In this document: in pieces, positions 29,999 through 40,131 of the stretch
Layout: each line of letters begins with the position of its first letter
Position numbering within the stretch: position 1 is the stretch's first letter
Origin: Molanna angustata
Lineage: Eukaryota > Arthropoda > Insecta > Trichoptera > Molannidae
Direction of reading: 5' to 3'
DNA length: 64,000 bases
NCBI GenBank assembly: GCA_963576475.1
Contig: OY754968.1
Location: 17,000,734-17,064,733, forward strand
The notes under the pieces: generated by a model
The model's database searches: none
What the model was told of the DNA's origin: nothing
Seen by the model: only the letters and a program-made list of their open reading frames with translations
Program-made: the position numbers and the translations under genes

Positions 29999-32319
29999 CT
30001 TTGTTTTATTAGACTATTGTTTTTACTTTGAATTAATTAAAATAAAATAAACCTTGGTTTTGCTCTATCAATTACAATATTTCTTTACTCAATATCCGAT
30101 TTTTTTTTCATCAGTAACTGGAATGATGAATAGCGAAAAGTACTAGCAAATTCAACTGGAAAGGTTTCTAGCAAAAATTCCATTAATCTGTTTGATTGAT
30201 ATTTATTCAATTAATCTTTTTAATAGTGTACTATCAGTATCAGATATAGTCAAAGTAGGAAGGCTTGATATTTAGAAACCTTACAAAGAGATTTCACATG
30301 TTATATCCACATTTAAATACATACATCTATATTTTTTTTTATACATATGCCATAATTTAATCAACAAAAAATTATTATTTAGTTGGAAGCTTTGTTATCT
30401 AAGAACTGTAAATCATTTTCAACATAATTTATCACAAAACAAGATGAGAATCTTATTATCTCTTATGTAAGCGTATGTATATTAAATAATTTTATATTAT
30501 GCATACATATCTACATTCCATTTTATTTTAGTATGTTATTGTATTTAAAAAATAACTGGAACTGTTACCTTTTAGTACCTGATGTGATTTCATTGATATT
30601 CTTTAAATGAGAAGTGGATTCATACATTGTAATTATTTAATATATTTGACTATTGTACAGTGTTAGAATTCTGCTATGATAAATGATTATTTAAAAAAAA
30701 CGTGAATAATGTATATCTTATTTATGTAGCCATACAATGAACAAATGTTTTAACGGTCTGATTTTTTTTAGTTTCTTTAATTTGATTATTTCTTCATAAT
30801 GTATTTAAAAGCATCACGTACAAGTAAATAAGTACTGTTTTTGTCATCCTTATGTTTACTATTTTGTACAACATATTACTTCATTCGATCCATTTTTCTA
30901 TATACACACATACTACCTTCATTGTTTTTATTTTAAATAATGTTTAAAATATTTTCATTTCTTAGCCCAGAATCTCTTGAATTTTATTTGATTATTTTTT
31001 AAAAAAACATATTCCAATAATTTTCTGAAGCTTTTGATCACGAATTCATTTATTTTATTTTAATTATTATTGTTAGTACAATTAAATAATACATACATAT
31101 GTATCAAGTATTTATTATTCAATGGTGTCATGTTATTCACAGTTCTTGGTTAAACACAAATACTGCCGAGTGCCATTGTTTGTGATTCATTTTAATAAAC
31201 AAAGTAAATGAAATATTTTTTTAGACTAAAAATGTACATGTGTTTTTTTTTTCAATTAGCCATATAAGTTTATTGGTGTTGGAGTTAACAAAATGTATTT
31301 GTTTATAAATAAGAATGTTAGTTTCGTATTTATATTTTAACTCAGACCGTGAAAATCTATTAATTTTGTTGTTTAGCTTTAAGCAAGTCTGTGATTTAAA
31401 ATGCAAAATGAATTTATAATGTGATCAATGATCTGATATTTTATATTTACATGACAACTAAACTTGACAGTATTACTTACGACTCAAAAAAATTCTTATG
31501 AATTTTATTCTTGTTCATATAATGAGTGTATATTGGTAATTTTATGAATAATAGAATATTGTATTTCGTGTTGATCTGATTTTTTATTTCATCCAATTTG
31601 TCTTACTTACTTAACTGTTTTCTGTATTGACATAACATCTCAAGAAACTTACAAAGTTAATTATTTTAAAATTCCTCACTAAGGCTCAAACAATGAAATC
31701 TTTATAAATTAACTAGAAATCTTTGTAATGCAAGCTTAGAAGTGTAGGGTTTAGAACGAAAATAAAACACCTACAGCCAAATATGAGGATTGAAGTCATG
31801 CTCATTTAGCTTCCATATAATTTTGTTTATGTTTGGTGAATGCATGAAGGTATGATACTAGGTGAATGTGTAAAATAGTTTTGTATAATTTTTTTTTCTC
31901 ATACAAATTATGTTATATAAATTATAAGCAAGTACTGTATTTTATTGGGAAGGAATTAGACTTAAATCAACAACACAGAAAGGAGAATGTTTGCCATGGA
32001 AAAAAAGAGTTCAAAAAAGAAAATTTTTCAACTGGTAATGAAAGAGTAGTTTACTTCATCTTGCAGCATGAAATCTCACTTACATGTTACAACAAATTAA
32101 TTATTCAACTATATGAAAAGATTATAAATCAAAAAGTAATTAATTTTTTTTATATAATATATATTAAAGATAAATAAATGAAAATGCAAATTTTATCCAT
32201 TCGAGTATATTTAAAAAAAAGGTTTTTCTTAATTAATATTTAAAACAATATTGACCTTATACTTAAATTCAGAAAGTTATCAAAGAATCTATAATTACCG
32301 AGTAATCACAAGAATTATA
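29999..32319. other. Intergenic, AT-rich, no gene seen
   Basis: This is the spacer between MEGF8 and the convergent 3' end of ENY2. Both strands show only short, low-complexity frames. Confidence 0.6.
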
Positions 32320-32542
32320 TTACACATCTTTTTGTGATAGTAAATGATTTTTTATAACTTGTAATAGTTCTTTTTTAACTGTATCAGATACCAATGATCT
32401 AGCACGAGGTGTAACCTGTGTGACTAAAGTATCAACACTTATATTTGCTCCTTCATGTTCCTTAACAACATCCCGACATAGCATTCGAACTTGATCTCTC
32501 CAACCACATTCGAGAAGTCGACGACGAAGAAGTTCTTTAAAC
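32320..32542 (-). CDS. e(y)2: ENY2 exon 2 (C-terminal 74 codons incl. stop)
   Basis: Entry is after atttttag on the minus strand; the first base completes an Arg codon. It carries the ECGW and TPRARSLV signatures and ends LLSQKDV-stop. Confidence 0.92.
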
Positions 32543-35500
32543 CTAAAAATACACTTGACATTACAATATTATTTCAAAACTTGATAAATGAAAATATACA
32601 ATATAGTTAATGCTTCAACTTTAAATAATCGTTCCAATACATCATTGTACATATTTCAAACGATCATTTATTATTTAAAATCATAAGAAATGTGTAAATC
32701 TTTAGTTAAGAGGTTAGATCTCCCTAGAGGTAAAATAAAAGAACTTTTAGATAGGGTGGTAAAAGCAGCATTATCCGCATCCTATTGGATTTGGTTGCGC
32801 AGGGGAGTAGTGTGTCAGTCAGAGGTTGGTGGGTGAGCGTGACTTGAGTCATAAAGGGGCCCCTTAATCACGCATACATGGTCACAAGCCCATGTGGCTC
32901 GCCTATTCTGGCTGGTACTCTGGTCGTCTGTGCTCGTGGGCCTGAATTCATGAACCCAGTGAAACCATGATTGCCTTTCTCTTTTTTATCTTATTCGCAA
33001 GTGCGCAGCGCATATTGAAATCAATGTAATCGCATCCTAAAATAATGCGTAATACTAACTCAAACTATCAAGGAACATCATTGATTTTGAAGTGAGAGAT
33101 GTGTTTTTTTGATTAAACTTCCAAGGTAATCTTTTATTCCACTCCTAAACACCAAAAATCATAATTCCCATCCACCGTGGCACAGTTGGTAACCTGTTTG
33201 GCTTCCATGCAGGCATTCTGCGTTCGTCCCCAGCAGAGGAGAAATTTATTTAAATTTATTTCTCACTCAAATGCTTCTCTATTGTGGTGGACCCACAGGG
33301 GTCCGGGGAAAACTCGACGGGGGTCTACGTTGGCGTGAAAAAAATAAAGGAGGTTCACAAGTTGTAAGTGGGGGTCCACGAAAATTTATCTGGTTTCAAT
33401 AGTAAAGAACAAATATGTTGGCTTGGCTTTACCTATCGATGTAAGAAAATAATACACTACTCAAAAATATTAAGGGAGCAAAAAAATCCAAAAATTTTTT
33501 TTTTTGATCCGTTGTATTACGGTAAAAAACGGTCGTATATTAATTATAAAAAAAGTTTTAAGATTCTAATTTTCAGATTTTTTTAGAAGCTGTGGTTCTC
33601 GTGCAATCCTAACAGATAGTGCGAAGAAATAATTTTGAAAATTTTTTTGTTTTTTTTTGGGGTTGAAAAAAGTTTTCAGTTAGGCCGGCATAAGTATCAA
33701 ATAACCTGTTTATTTAGCATTAATTTCCATTTTTTAAAACCTCCCTTTTTTTTTTTTTTTAAAATCCTTCTAGAGGCTTCTTCACGTCAGCTCGATATGT
33801 AGCTCATTGTGAATGATTGGCTTCTAGAGGTCTTCCCATAGTCCAATCTCTCGAATGAATCTTAAGATCTTCAGTGGGCTGGCTTCTCTGATTTGTGTTT
33901 CATCAGCGATGTGAGAGCCAAATATTCTGGCTCTTGTTTGCATCAGTGGTTCACAGTCCTTGAGCAGGTGTAGCGGAGTTTCATGTTCGTCTAGGCAAAA
34001 TCTGCATAGATGCATGTCTGCTAAGTTCATTGTGCATAGGTGTTTATTCAATCTACAATGTCCAGTCAGTGTTCTGATTAGAATTCTTATATTTTCTCTG
34101 TTAAGAGTAAGAATTTGTTTAGATCTTTTAGCTGAGAAGCCTGAGATCATTGATTTTGCTGATAGGTTAAGCCAGTTTTGTTTAGCTTTTTCTAGCATGT
34201 TGTTGTATAATATTGTTTTGATGACACTATTGGTTAAGAAGCAGTAAGGTTCTGGTCCATAGGTAACTGAGTCAGCCCCCATATTTGCAAGTTTGTCTGC
34301 CTCTTCATTGCCTTTGTAGCTTGAGTGTCCCGGCACCCATCTTAGAACCACCTTGTTGTTGTGTTCTATTGTTAGTTTGTTTAATGCTAAATTACAGTCT
34401 TGGACTGTAGATGAATTTATTTTACATGAGTTTAGAGCTTTGAGAGCTGCTTGACTGTCGGAGTAAATATAAATAGTTTTGTGTCTATAGTTTCTTATGA
34501 GATTTTCATAGGCACAAATTGTTATGGCGCATAATTCTGCCTGGAAAATTGTTGTGGTGTGTCCCAGGTGTTTGTATATTTTCACTTTCGGTGTGAGTCC
34601 ATACACTCCTGAGCCCACTCCTTTTTCTTTTTTGGAACCATCAGTGTACCAGATAAGGGCACCATTTGATTCCTGATACCAGATTTCAGATATTTCATTT
34701 CTGGTTTGAATTTCGATTTTGTAAGGTTTATCGAAATTGTAGACTGTCTTGATTTTGTCTTTTGGTAAGCTAATTAGGTTTACTTCATCAAGTTCCTTTA
34801 TTAGGTTAGATTTGCTTGAAAAACTGTGTCTTTTGTTTGCATCAATTAATCTTATTATACCTTCCTTCGCTACTTTCTGTAGATGAAGGTAGAGTGGTGG
34901 AAGATTAAGGAAAGCTTCTAAGGAAGCTGTGGGAGTTGTATGTAGTGCTCCCGTTATCAGCAGGCAGGCCATTCTTTGTAGCTTTGAGAGCTTGTCTCTG
35001 CAGCCTTTCTGTTCTAGTTTGTTGCTCCAAACTGGTATTGCATATGAGATTGTGGGCCTTACTATGGATTTATACATCCACAGTGTTTGCGAGGGTTTTA
35101 AACCCCAGTTCTTGCCCACTAGTCTTCGGCATGACCACAGAGCTTTTGTTGCTTTCTGCGTTATATTGTCTACATGTTTGTTCCATGTGAGTTTGTTATC
35201 TAGTGTTATTCCAAGATATTTAGTTTCTTTTGAGATAGTTAGTTTTCTCCCAAAAAGAATGGGTGCAAAGAGTTTGTCAAGTTTCCTCTTATTTGTAAAT
35301 GGAATAAGTGTAGTTTTGTTTGCGTTGACTTTTAGTCCATTTTTTATGCACCAATTTTCTACATTTTTAAGTGCATTTTGCATCAGTTCGGAAATAATGT
35401 CACATTCTTTCCCTCTGATTATAATTACTATGTCATCAGCATAGCTTTGTGCATTATAGCCATTGTCATTGAGTAGGCATATTAAGCTATCTACTGTAAG

Positions 35501-38500
35501 TGTCCATAGTAGAGGAGAAAGAACTCCTCCCTGAGGACATCCTTTGCAGGTTTTAGCTGTTAAGTTCTCTCCCAGCAAATTTGTTGTAATAAATCTGTTT
35601 GACAGCATGTCTTCGATCCATTTTATGATGGTGGCGTTAACCTTTTTGCGCCTTAATCCATTTAGCAGGACATTAGATGGAGCACCATCAAAGGCTCCTT
35701 CTATGTCTAAGAAAACGCAGAGTGCTATTTCTCCGTTGTTTAGTGAGTTTTGGATAGTATTCACTAGTTCAATGAGGGCAGTCTCTGTAGATTTCCCTTC
35801 TTGATATGCGTGTTGTTTGGCATGTATTGTGTGTTTGCTTAATGTTGTTTCAATTAAGTGTCTATGTATAATTTTCTCCATAGTTTTAAGCAGAAAGGAT
35901 GTTAGACTTATTGGTCTATATGCTTTAGGTGTATTGTAACATTCTTTGTTAGGTTTGGGTATGAATGTTACTTTTACAGTTTTCCACTTCCTTGGAATAT
36001 AACCCCATGCCAAACTGGCTCTGTAGATCTTTAGCAGGAGAGGCATTGTTACCTCAATGCTATTTTGAATAAGGGCAGGGAAGATATTATCCTCTCCGCT
36101 ACTTTTGTAGGGTTTGAAGGTGTTTATAGCCCATTTAATTTTAGAAGGTTTGAAGATTTCTGACGCTAATCTCCAGTCTTCTAGATTTGGCCTGCAGATA
36201 ACTTGTTGAGGAATGTGGTTGTTGGTGACAACCTGACATCCCGGAAAGTGAGTATCTGCAAGTAGGGTGAGTGTTTCTTTTCCTGTTGCAGCATAGCTGC
36301 CGTCTTGCCTCATGAGAAGGCCAATATCTGGTGTTCTCTGTTTAGCAAGTACTTTGTTTATTCTTGCTGTTTCTGTTGTGTCATTTATTGAATTACAGAA
36401 GTTTTTCCAGGATGTAGCTTTAGCTTTCCTGATTTCTTTATGGTATTCCGTGAGTGCTTTCCTATAGCTATCCCACGTTCCATGCGATTTTGCCTTGTTG
36501 AAAAGCTTTCTTATGTTTGCCCTGAGTTTTGCCAGGTGAGAGTTCCACCATGGTACTTCTCTGGCTTGACTTTTAATTTTCTTAGGGCAGCTTTGTTCGT
36601 AGGCTGAGTTAAGGCTTTCTGATAGAAAGTCTGTTGCAAGATCTATGCTTTTCCAATCTTTGATTGATTTGTAGGAGGTCCCCAAAGTATTTTTGGTAAT
36701 CTCCTCAAGCATAGCCCAGTTGGTTAGTCTTTTGTTCCTGTACTCTGCAGTTTTTCTTTCAATATTTTTTATATTGAAAGTTATTTGTTTATGATCAGAG
36801 GCAGATTCCTCTGATACTACTTTCCAGTCTGTTAAATCGTCACTGGCATTTTCAGTACATAGAGTAAGATCGAGAACTTCAGATCTCACCTTATTCATGA
36901 AAGTAGGTGTATTGCCTTTGTTTGCAATGTACAAATTATGTGTTAGAATAAATTCTAAAAGTAACTCACCTCTTTGGTTGCAGTCAGTACTTCCCCAAAT
37001 TTTGTGATGTGAGTTTGCATCGCAACCTATGATCAGCTGCGCATTGTTTTTCTTGGCATACCTGATCAGGTCTTCGAGGAGTGTCAAGGGTAATGGTTCA
37101 TCTCCTGCGAAATAAGCTGAGCAGAGTATTAATCCTCTGCCATTAGAGTTACAAGGGATAGTTATTGCTACAAGGTCCTCTTTACAAAACTCTAAAATAT
37201 TTAAGTAACGTATGGATTTGTTTAATACGATACCTGCTCTGGGTTTACCTCCGTTGTTACAGGAAATGACTGTTCCTACCGAGTTGAACCCACAAATGTT
37301 ATTGTCATATATCCAAGGTTCCTGTACTAGTATTGCAGTTATGTTTTCCTTGGCTAGTGTTCTCCCTGCCAGGGCAGTGGCTGCCCTGGCGTGGTGAAGG
37401 TTTATTTGGAGAATTTTATGTTTCTCCATTGTCAGGACACAGTATCTCTACTTCTCTACTGACTAGGAGATTATTTAGGGGTGGGTTTTAGCCAGTGTGA
37501 CACCCCTTTGGGTTCACCCTTACTCCTGCGTAGACCCTTTCCACGGACTGGTCTACTGGCTGATGTGAAGGATGAAGTTCCCGGAGTGGGTTTGGCTTTC
37601 TCCGGCAACCTCGCCCGCACCGCAGACTCAACGGGTCTATGAAGCACCGTCGTGGTCTCAGTGCCAGTCGAAGTCCCCGGAACAGGCATAACTTCCACTC
37701 TCATCGGCAGTCTCACCGGCGCCACAATCTCCTCAGGCCCAAGAGGCACTGCTGAGGTTCTAGCGCCAGATGAAGTCCCCGGAACAGGCACAACTTCCAT
37801 TCTCATCGGCAACCTCACCGGCGCCACAATCCCCTCAGGCCCAAGAGGCACTGATGAGGTTCTAGCGCCAGATGAAGTCCCCGGAACAGGCTCCGAATCC
37901 TCAGGCAACCTCGCCAGCGCCGCAACCCCATCAGGCCTAGACAGCACTGCTGGGGTCCCAGCACTAGACGAAGCTTCCGAAACGGGTTCAGAACCTTCAG
38001 GCATCCTCGTCGACACCGCAACCTCGACAGGCTTAGACAGCACTTTCGAGGTCCCAGCGCCAGACGAGGCCCCCGAATTGAGTTTGGAAGCTGTAGTTGA
38101 GGTCCCCCCCACCTGCGCCTGCTTCTGGCCTTTGAGCTTGAAGGTTATCCTGCAGATGCCCATGTAGGGTCTGAAATTACAGGCCTCTAATGCTTTGACG
38201 GAATCTTCGTCTATCGAAAACGTCATGATTTGCCCATTCGGCATTTGTTTGGTGTTTAATGCCTTCCACATTTTAACATTCAAACCTTTGTTGGAGATGC
38301 CTAAGATATGCATCACATCTTTTGGTAGCCATTTCAATTCACTGGGAATCCAGGCTACTGCAATAATATTTTTAGGTATCTCATGACCTTGCACGACCCT
38401 CAAATCCGCTCCTTTGAAAGGTTTCAAGGTCGGAATCAATGGCCATGCCCAGTCATGAGTCCCTTGATCGGTGCATGTGAGTGCCAGGATGCCTTTTTTC

Positions 38501-40131
38501 CTGGTAAACGTTTCGAACCGAGGTTGGAATCCTTTGCCAATAGATTCTACCACAGCTTTTACCAGTGCGCTTTCAATTTGCAGCAACTGATTGTCTGTTA
38601 GAATGGCGTTATCTTCTTTGTTACATACGCCAATTCTGATTCCAACAGCAGCATCGCGGAAAGTTCTCTTTTCCGATCTTTCCCTTTTGGCTGGGTTGGA
38701 AATTTCACTGCTGTCGTTTGCTCTTGGCCTTTTCAAGGCCGCATCTGACTGGAGTGGAATGAGGCACTGATTAAGTGCCTCTTCATAGGGCATACCTTGT
38801 TTTAGAAGGTTGCTAAGCCTTTTCTTGGCTGCCCCACCAAGCCTCTTCGGCTTACTTGTCTCAGTTTCCAGTTGAGGCTTATCAGTCTCATCCTGGAGCT
38901 GAGGTGAAGGAGGTTTTTCTGCCTCTTCTTCATATACAGTTGGTGAATTAGCCACCAACTGTTCCACCTCCATGGAATCAAAAGGCTCTGAAGAACCTTC
39001 CGAAGCCATGTCGGCCTCCTCCATTTCGTCTAAAAAATTATTTTGGTGTTCTTCCATAGAGTTCCCACGAGTAGTGAGGAAAAAATGTCACTGCACACAG
39101 AGCCTCATGTGTGCAGAAGGCTAATTACCGGGGGGTTTCGCCTGGTTCCCCCAGGGGATCGTTAACGGCACTGAATATTTACTGCCCTCAGTGTCATTCA
39201 GTCCTCGGCACGATTCCTTCCACCTTGACTTAGGGCAGCGGGAGTGTGGAAATGTAGGATGGGAGGTTGTGTAGGAAATCTGGTAAAGGAGAGCATTGTT
39301 TATTGATTTAGATGGGGAAAAAACAATCGCCCAGCTCAGGTACCCCGGGTTCGCCATACCCGTAACTTACCGGAATGGTAAGTCCCTGGGGGTTACCATT
39401 CCGGTAAGTTATAAAAAAAGTTTTAAGATTCTAATTTTCAGATTTTTTTAGAAGCTGTGGTTCTCGTGCAATCCTAACAGATAGTGCGAAGAAATAATTT
39501 TGAAAATTTTTTTGTTTTTTTTTGGGGTTGAAAAAAGTTTTCAGTTAGGCCGGCATAAGTATCAAATAACCTGTTTATTTAGCATTAATTTCCATTTTTT
39601 AAAACCTCCCTTAATTTTCTTTTCATTTTTACCACTCCGAATTTAGGGTTGGAACTCCGCAACGCAAATTTCCATTGTTTGATCTATTCTTCACATTTTT
39701 TTTGAGTATTTGGAATGTGGTAGAAATGTAGCAGCATGGGGTCCACCCCATTTTGAAATTGGTCTACGAGAAAAAAGTTTGGGAACCTCTGACCCATACC
39801 ACAAGCATTTATGCTTAGTTTAGGGAATGTATGAGGATCTATATGTAGGTACCCTACTTGTTACAAGTACATTTTTTTTTTTTTGTTTAATGGCAATTCA
39901 CCCTACAGAGAGTGCTTTTTGCCTTGGTGGAAATATCATAAATTGTTACATAAGTACATATTTCATTCCTCAAAAAAATTCAGAGACATCAGAGTATTCG
40001 GTAACACATATCAAAATTTTTACTTCAAAATAATTTTTGTAAAATAATTTTGCAAACCCGAAACAAAATCTTTACCTTTCGCGATCCCCTGTTAAAATCA
40101 TTCTTTGGTTTGCAATAGTATTGAGAGCCAT
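32320..40131 (-). CDS. e(y)2: ENY2 / enhancer of yellow 2, two coding exons
   Basis: Exon 1 runs 40131 to 40076 (56 nt, MALNTIANQRMILTGDRER start) to a GTAAAG donor. Exon 2 runs 32542 to 32320 (223 nt) after a tttttag acceptor and ends in TAA. The joined frame is exactly 279 nt, 92 residues. The conserved core is clear: LTGDRER, FKELLRRRLLECGW, VTQVTPRARSLV, VKKELLQVI. This matches the ENY2 family (about 100 residues, helical). ENY2 sits in the SAGA histone H2B deubiquitinase module and in TREX-2, coupling transcription to mRNA export in the nucleus. The 7.5-kb intron contains SINE sequence, a hAT-like end and a complete LINE in the same orientation. No other exon is needed. Confidence 0.92.
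32730..33000. other. GC-richer block in ENY2 intron, unrecognised
   Basis: It is markedly less AT-rich than its surroundings (for example ggggccccttaatcacg and gcccatgtggctcgcc) and has no long frame. It is probably an insertion of unknown type. Confidence 0.35.
33175..33275 (+). mobile_element. Truncated SINE, family 2
   Basis: It has gtggcacagttggtaac, a B-box remnant gcgttcgtccccagcagagg, and the start of the body, then stops. Confidence 0.65.
33285..33543. mobile_element. Left part of a hAT-like element, split by the LINE
   Basis: It contains gtggacccacaggggtcc and gggggtccacgaaaattt. The matching right end at 39613-39790 has tggtctacgagaaaaaag and tttgggaacctctg, the inverse of the hAT-type CAGAGGTTCCCAAA terminus. 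The LINE and its duplicated target lie inside. Confidence 0.45.
33544..33747. repeat. 204-bp direct repeat, left copy (target duplication)
   Basis: By eye it is identical to 39409-39612. It abuts the LINE's poly(A), seen here as a T run at 33746-33760. Confidence 0.9.
33824..37429 (-). CDS. LINE ORF2: endonuclease, reverse transcriptase, RNase H
   Basis: The 1201-residue ORF2 has an apurinic-type endonuclease (LQINLHHARAATALAGRTL, VQEPWIY, GCDANSHHKIWGS, SDHKQITF) over about residues 1-220. The reverse transcriptase spans about 450-740, with the catalytic YADD in AQSYADDIVII. RNase H spans about 930-1060 (WYTDGSK, QAELCAI, YSDSQAALKAL, WVPGHSSYKGNEEADKLAN). A C-terminal CRFCLDEHETPLHLLKDC zinc motif follows. 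All catalytic signatures are present and there is no internal stop. It performs target-primed reverse transcription. Confidence 0.94.
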   Translation of the reverse strand: MEKHKILQINLHHARAATALAGRTLAKENITAILVQEPWIYDNNICGFNSVGTVISCNNGGKPRAGIVLNKSIRYLNILEFCKEDLVAITIPCNSNGRGLILCSAYFAGDEPLPLTLLEDLIRYAKKNNAQLIIGCDANSHHKIWGSTDCNQRGELLLEFILTHNLYIANKGNTPTFMNKVRSEVLDLTLCTENASDDLTDWKVVSEESASDHKQITFNIKNIERKTAEYRNKRLTNWAMLEEITKNTLGTSYKSIKDWKSIDLATDFLSESLNSAYEQSCPKKIKSQAREVPWWNSHLAKLRANIRKLFNKAKSHGTWDSYRKALTEYHKEIRKAKATSWKNFCNSINDTTETARINKVLAKQRTPDIGLLMRQDGSYAATGKETLTLLADTHFPGCQVVTNNHIPQQVICRPNLEDWRLASEIFKPSKIKWAINTFKPYKSSGEDNIFPALIQNSIEVTMPLLLKIYRASLAWGYIPRKWKTVKVTFIPKPNKECYNTPKAYRPISLTSFLLKTMEKIIHRHLIETTLSKHTIHAKQHAYQEGKSTETALIELVNTIQNSLNNGEIALCVFLDIEGAFDGAPSNVLLNGLRRKKVNATIIKWIEDMLSNRFITTNLLGENLTAKTCKGCPQGGVLSPLLWTLTVDSLICLLNDNGYNAQSYADDIVIIIRGKECDIISELMQNALKNVENWCIKNGLKVNANKTTLIPFTNKRKLDKLFAPILFGRKLTISKETKYLGITLDNKLTWNKHVDNITQKATKALWSCRRLVGKNWGLKPSQTLWMYKSIVRPTISYAIPVWSNKLEQKGCRDKLSKLQRMACLLITGALHTTPTASLEAFLNLPPLYLHLQKVAKEGIIRLIDANKRHSFSSKSNLIKELDEVNLISLPKDKIKTVYNFDKPYKIEIQTRNEISEIWYQESNGALIWYTDGSKKEKGVGSGVYGLTPKVKIYKHLGHTTTIFQAELCAITICAYENLIRNYRHKTIYIYSDSQAALKALNSCKINSSTVQDCNLALNKLTIEHNNKVVLRWVPGHSSYKGNEEADKLANMGADSVTYGPEPYCFLTNSVIKTILYNNMLEKAKQNWLNLSAKSMISGFSAKRSKQILTLNRENIRILIRTLTGHCRLNKHLCTMNLADMHLCRFCLDEHETPLHLLKDCEPLMQTRARIFGSHIADETQIREASPLKILRFIREIGLWEDL
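37471..39057 (-). CDS. LINE ORF1 protein, DUF4780-like
   Basis: The 528-residue RNA-binding-type ORF1 has an acidic N-terminus, then a Lys/Arg-rich segment (PKRLGGAAKKRLSNLLKQG), a probable nuclear signal (PAKRERSEKR), and a folded core at about residues 130-310. The core (FQPRFETFTRKKGILALTC, NIIAVAWIPSELKW, YMGICRITFKLKG) resembles the DUF4780 family found in insect retrotransposon ORF1s. There is no CCHC knuckle. The last 200 residues are five degenerate Pro/Ser/Thr repeats around PGTSSGARTS and APVRLP. Confidence 0.82.
   Translation of the reverse strand: MEEHQNNFLDEMEEADMASEGSSEPFDSMEVEQLVANSPTVYEEEAEKPPSPQLQDETDKPQLETETSKPKRLGGAAKKRLSNLLKQGMPYEEALNQCLIPLQSDAALKRPRANDSSEISNPAKRERSEKRTFRDAAVGIRIGVCNKEDNAILTDNQLLQIESALVKAVVESIGKGFQPRFETFTRKKGILALTCTDQGTHDWAWPLIPTLKPFKGADLRVVQGHEIPKNIIAVAWIPSELKWLPKDVMHILGISNKGLNVKMWKALNTKQMPNGQIMTFSIDEDSVKALEACNFRPYMGICRITFKLKGQKQAQVGGTSTTASKLNSGASSGAGTSKVLSKPVEVAVSTRMPEGSEPVSEASSSAGTPAVLSRPDGVAALARLPEDSEPVPGTSSGARTSSVPLGPEGIVAPVRLPMRMEVVPVPGTSSGARTSAVPLGPEEIVAPVRLPMRVEVMPVPGTSTGTETTTVLHRPVESAVRARLPEKAKPTPGTSSFTSASRPVRGKGLRRSKGEPKGVSHWLKPTPK
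39058..39408 (-). promoter_or_regulatory. LINE 5' UTR with terminal hairpin
   Basis: The first 47 nt form a perfect stem: aacttaccggaatggtaa at 39364-39381 against its complement at 39393-39410, with an 11-nt loop. A short frame at 39357-39121 is probably untranslated leader. LINE promoters are usually internal to this region; no element was proven here. Confidence 0.6.
39409..39612. repeat. 204-bp direct repeat, right copy (target duplication)
   Basis: It begins ttataaaaaaag at the LINE 5' boundary, ends aaaacctccctt, and matches 33544-33747 without visible mismatch. Sequence on the far side (aattttcttttcattttt) is the continued target. Confidence 0.9.
39613..39870. mobile_element. Right part of hAT-like element, then SINE family 1 tail
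   Basis: 39613-39790 ends in the hAT-type terminus aagtttgggaacctctg. 39793-39870 repeats the SINE family 1 tail (acaagcatttatgcttag, gggaatgtatgaggat). Confidence 0.45.
40076..40131 (-). CDS. e(y)2: ENY2 exon 1
   Basis: ATG at 40131-40129 is followed by 18 codons and two bases, then GTAAAG. IANQRMILTGDRER aligns with the known start of ENY2. AT-rich sequence upstream (40132-40200) would be 5' UTR and promoter; no TATA box is obvious. Confidence 0.9.

Larger units (their letters stand above)
33748..39408 (-). mobile_element. Full-length jockey-superfamily LINE (LOA/I-like), apparently intact
   Basis: The element runs from a 5' end at about 39408 to a poly(A) at 33760-33748, 5.66 kb. It carries ORF1 (39057-37471) and ORF2 (37429-33824), 41 nt apart, with a roughly 350-nt 5' UTR and a 3' UTR of about 65 nt before the poly(A). 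Both ORFs are open and the flanking duplications are identical, so the insertion is young. It shares the orientation of ENY2, whose intron it occupies. Clade is inferred from the APE-RT-RNase H-CCHC layout and the ORF1 type. Confidence 0.92.

Noticed and set aside
34929..35444. Plus-strand frames over the LINE and Gypsy coding regions
   Set aside because: They are antisense shadows of long ORFs with clear RT and integrase motifs.
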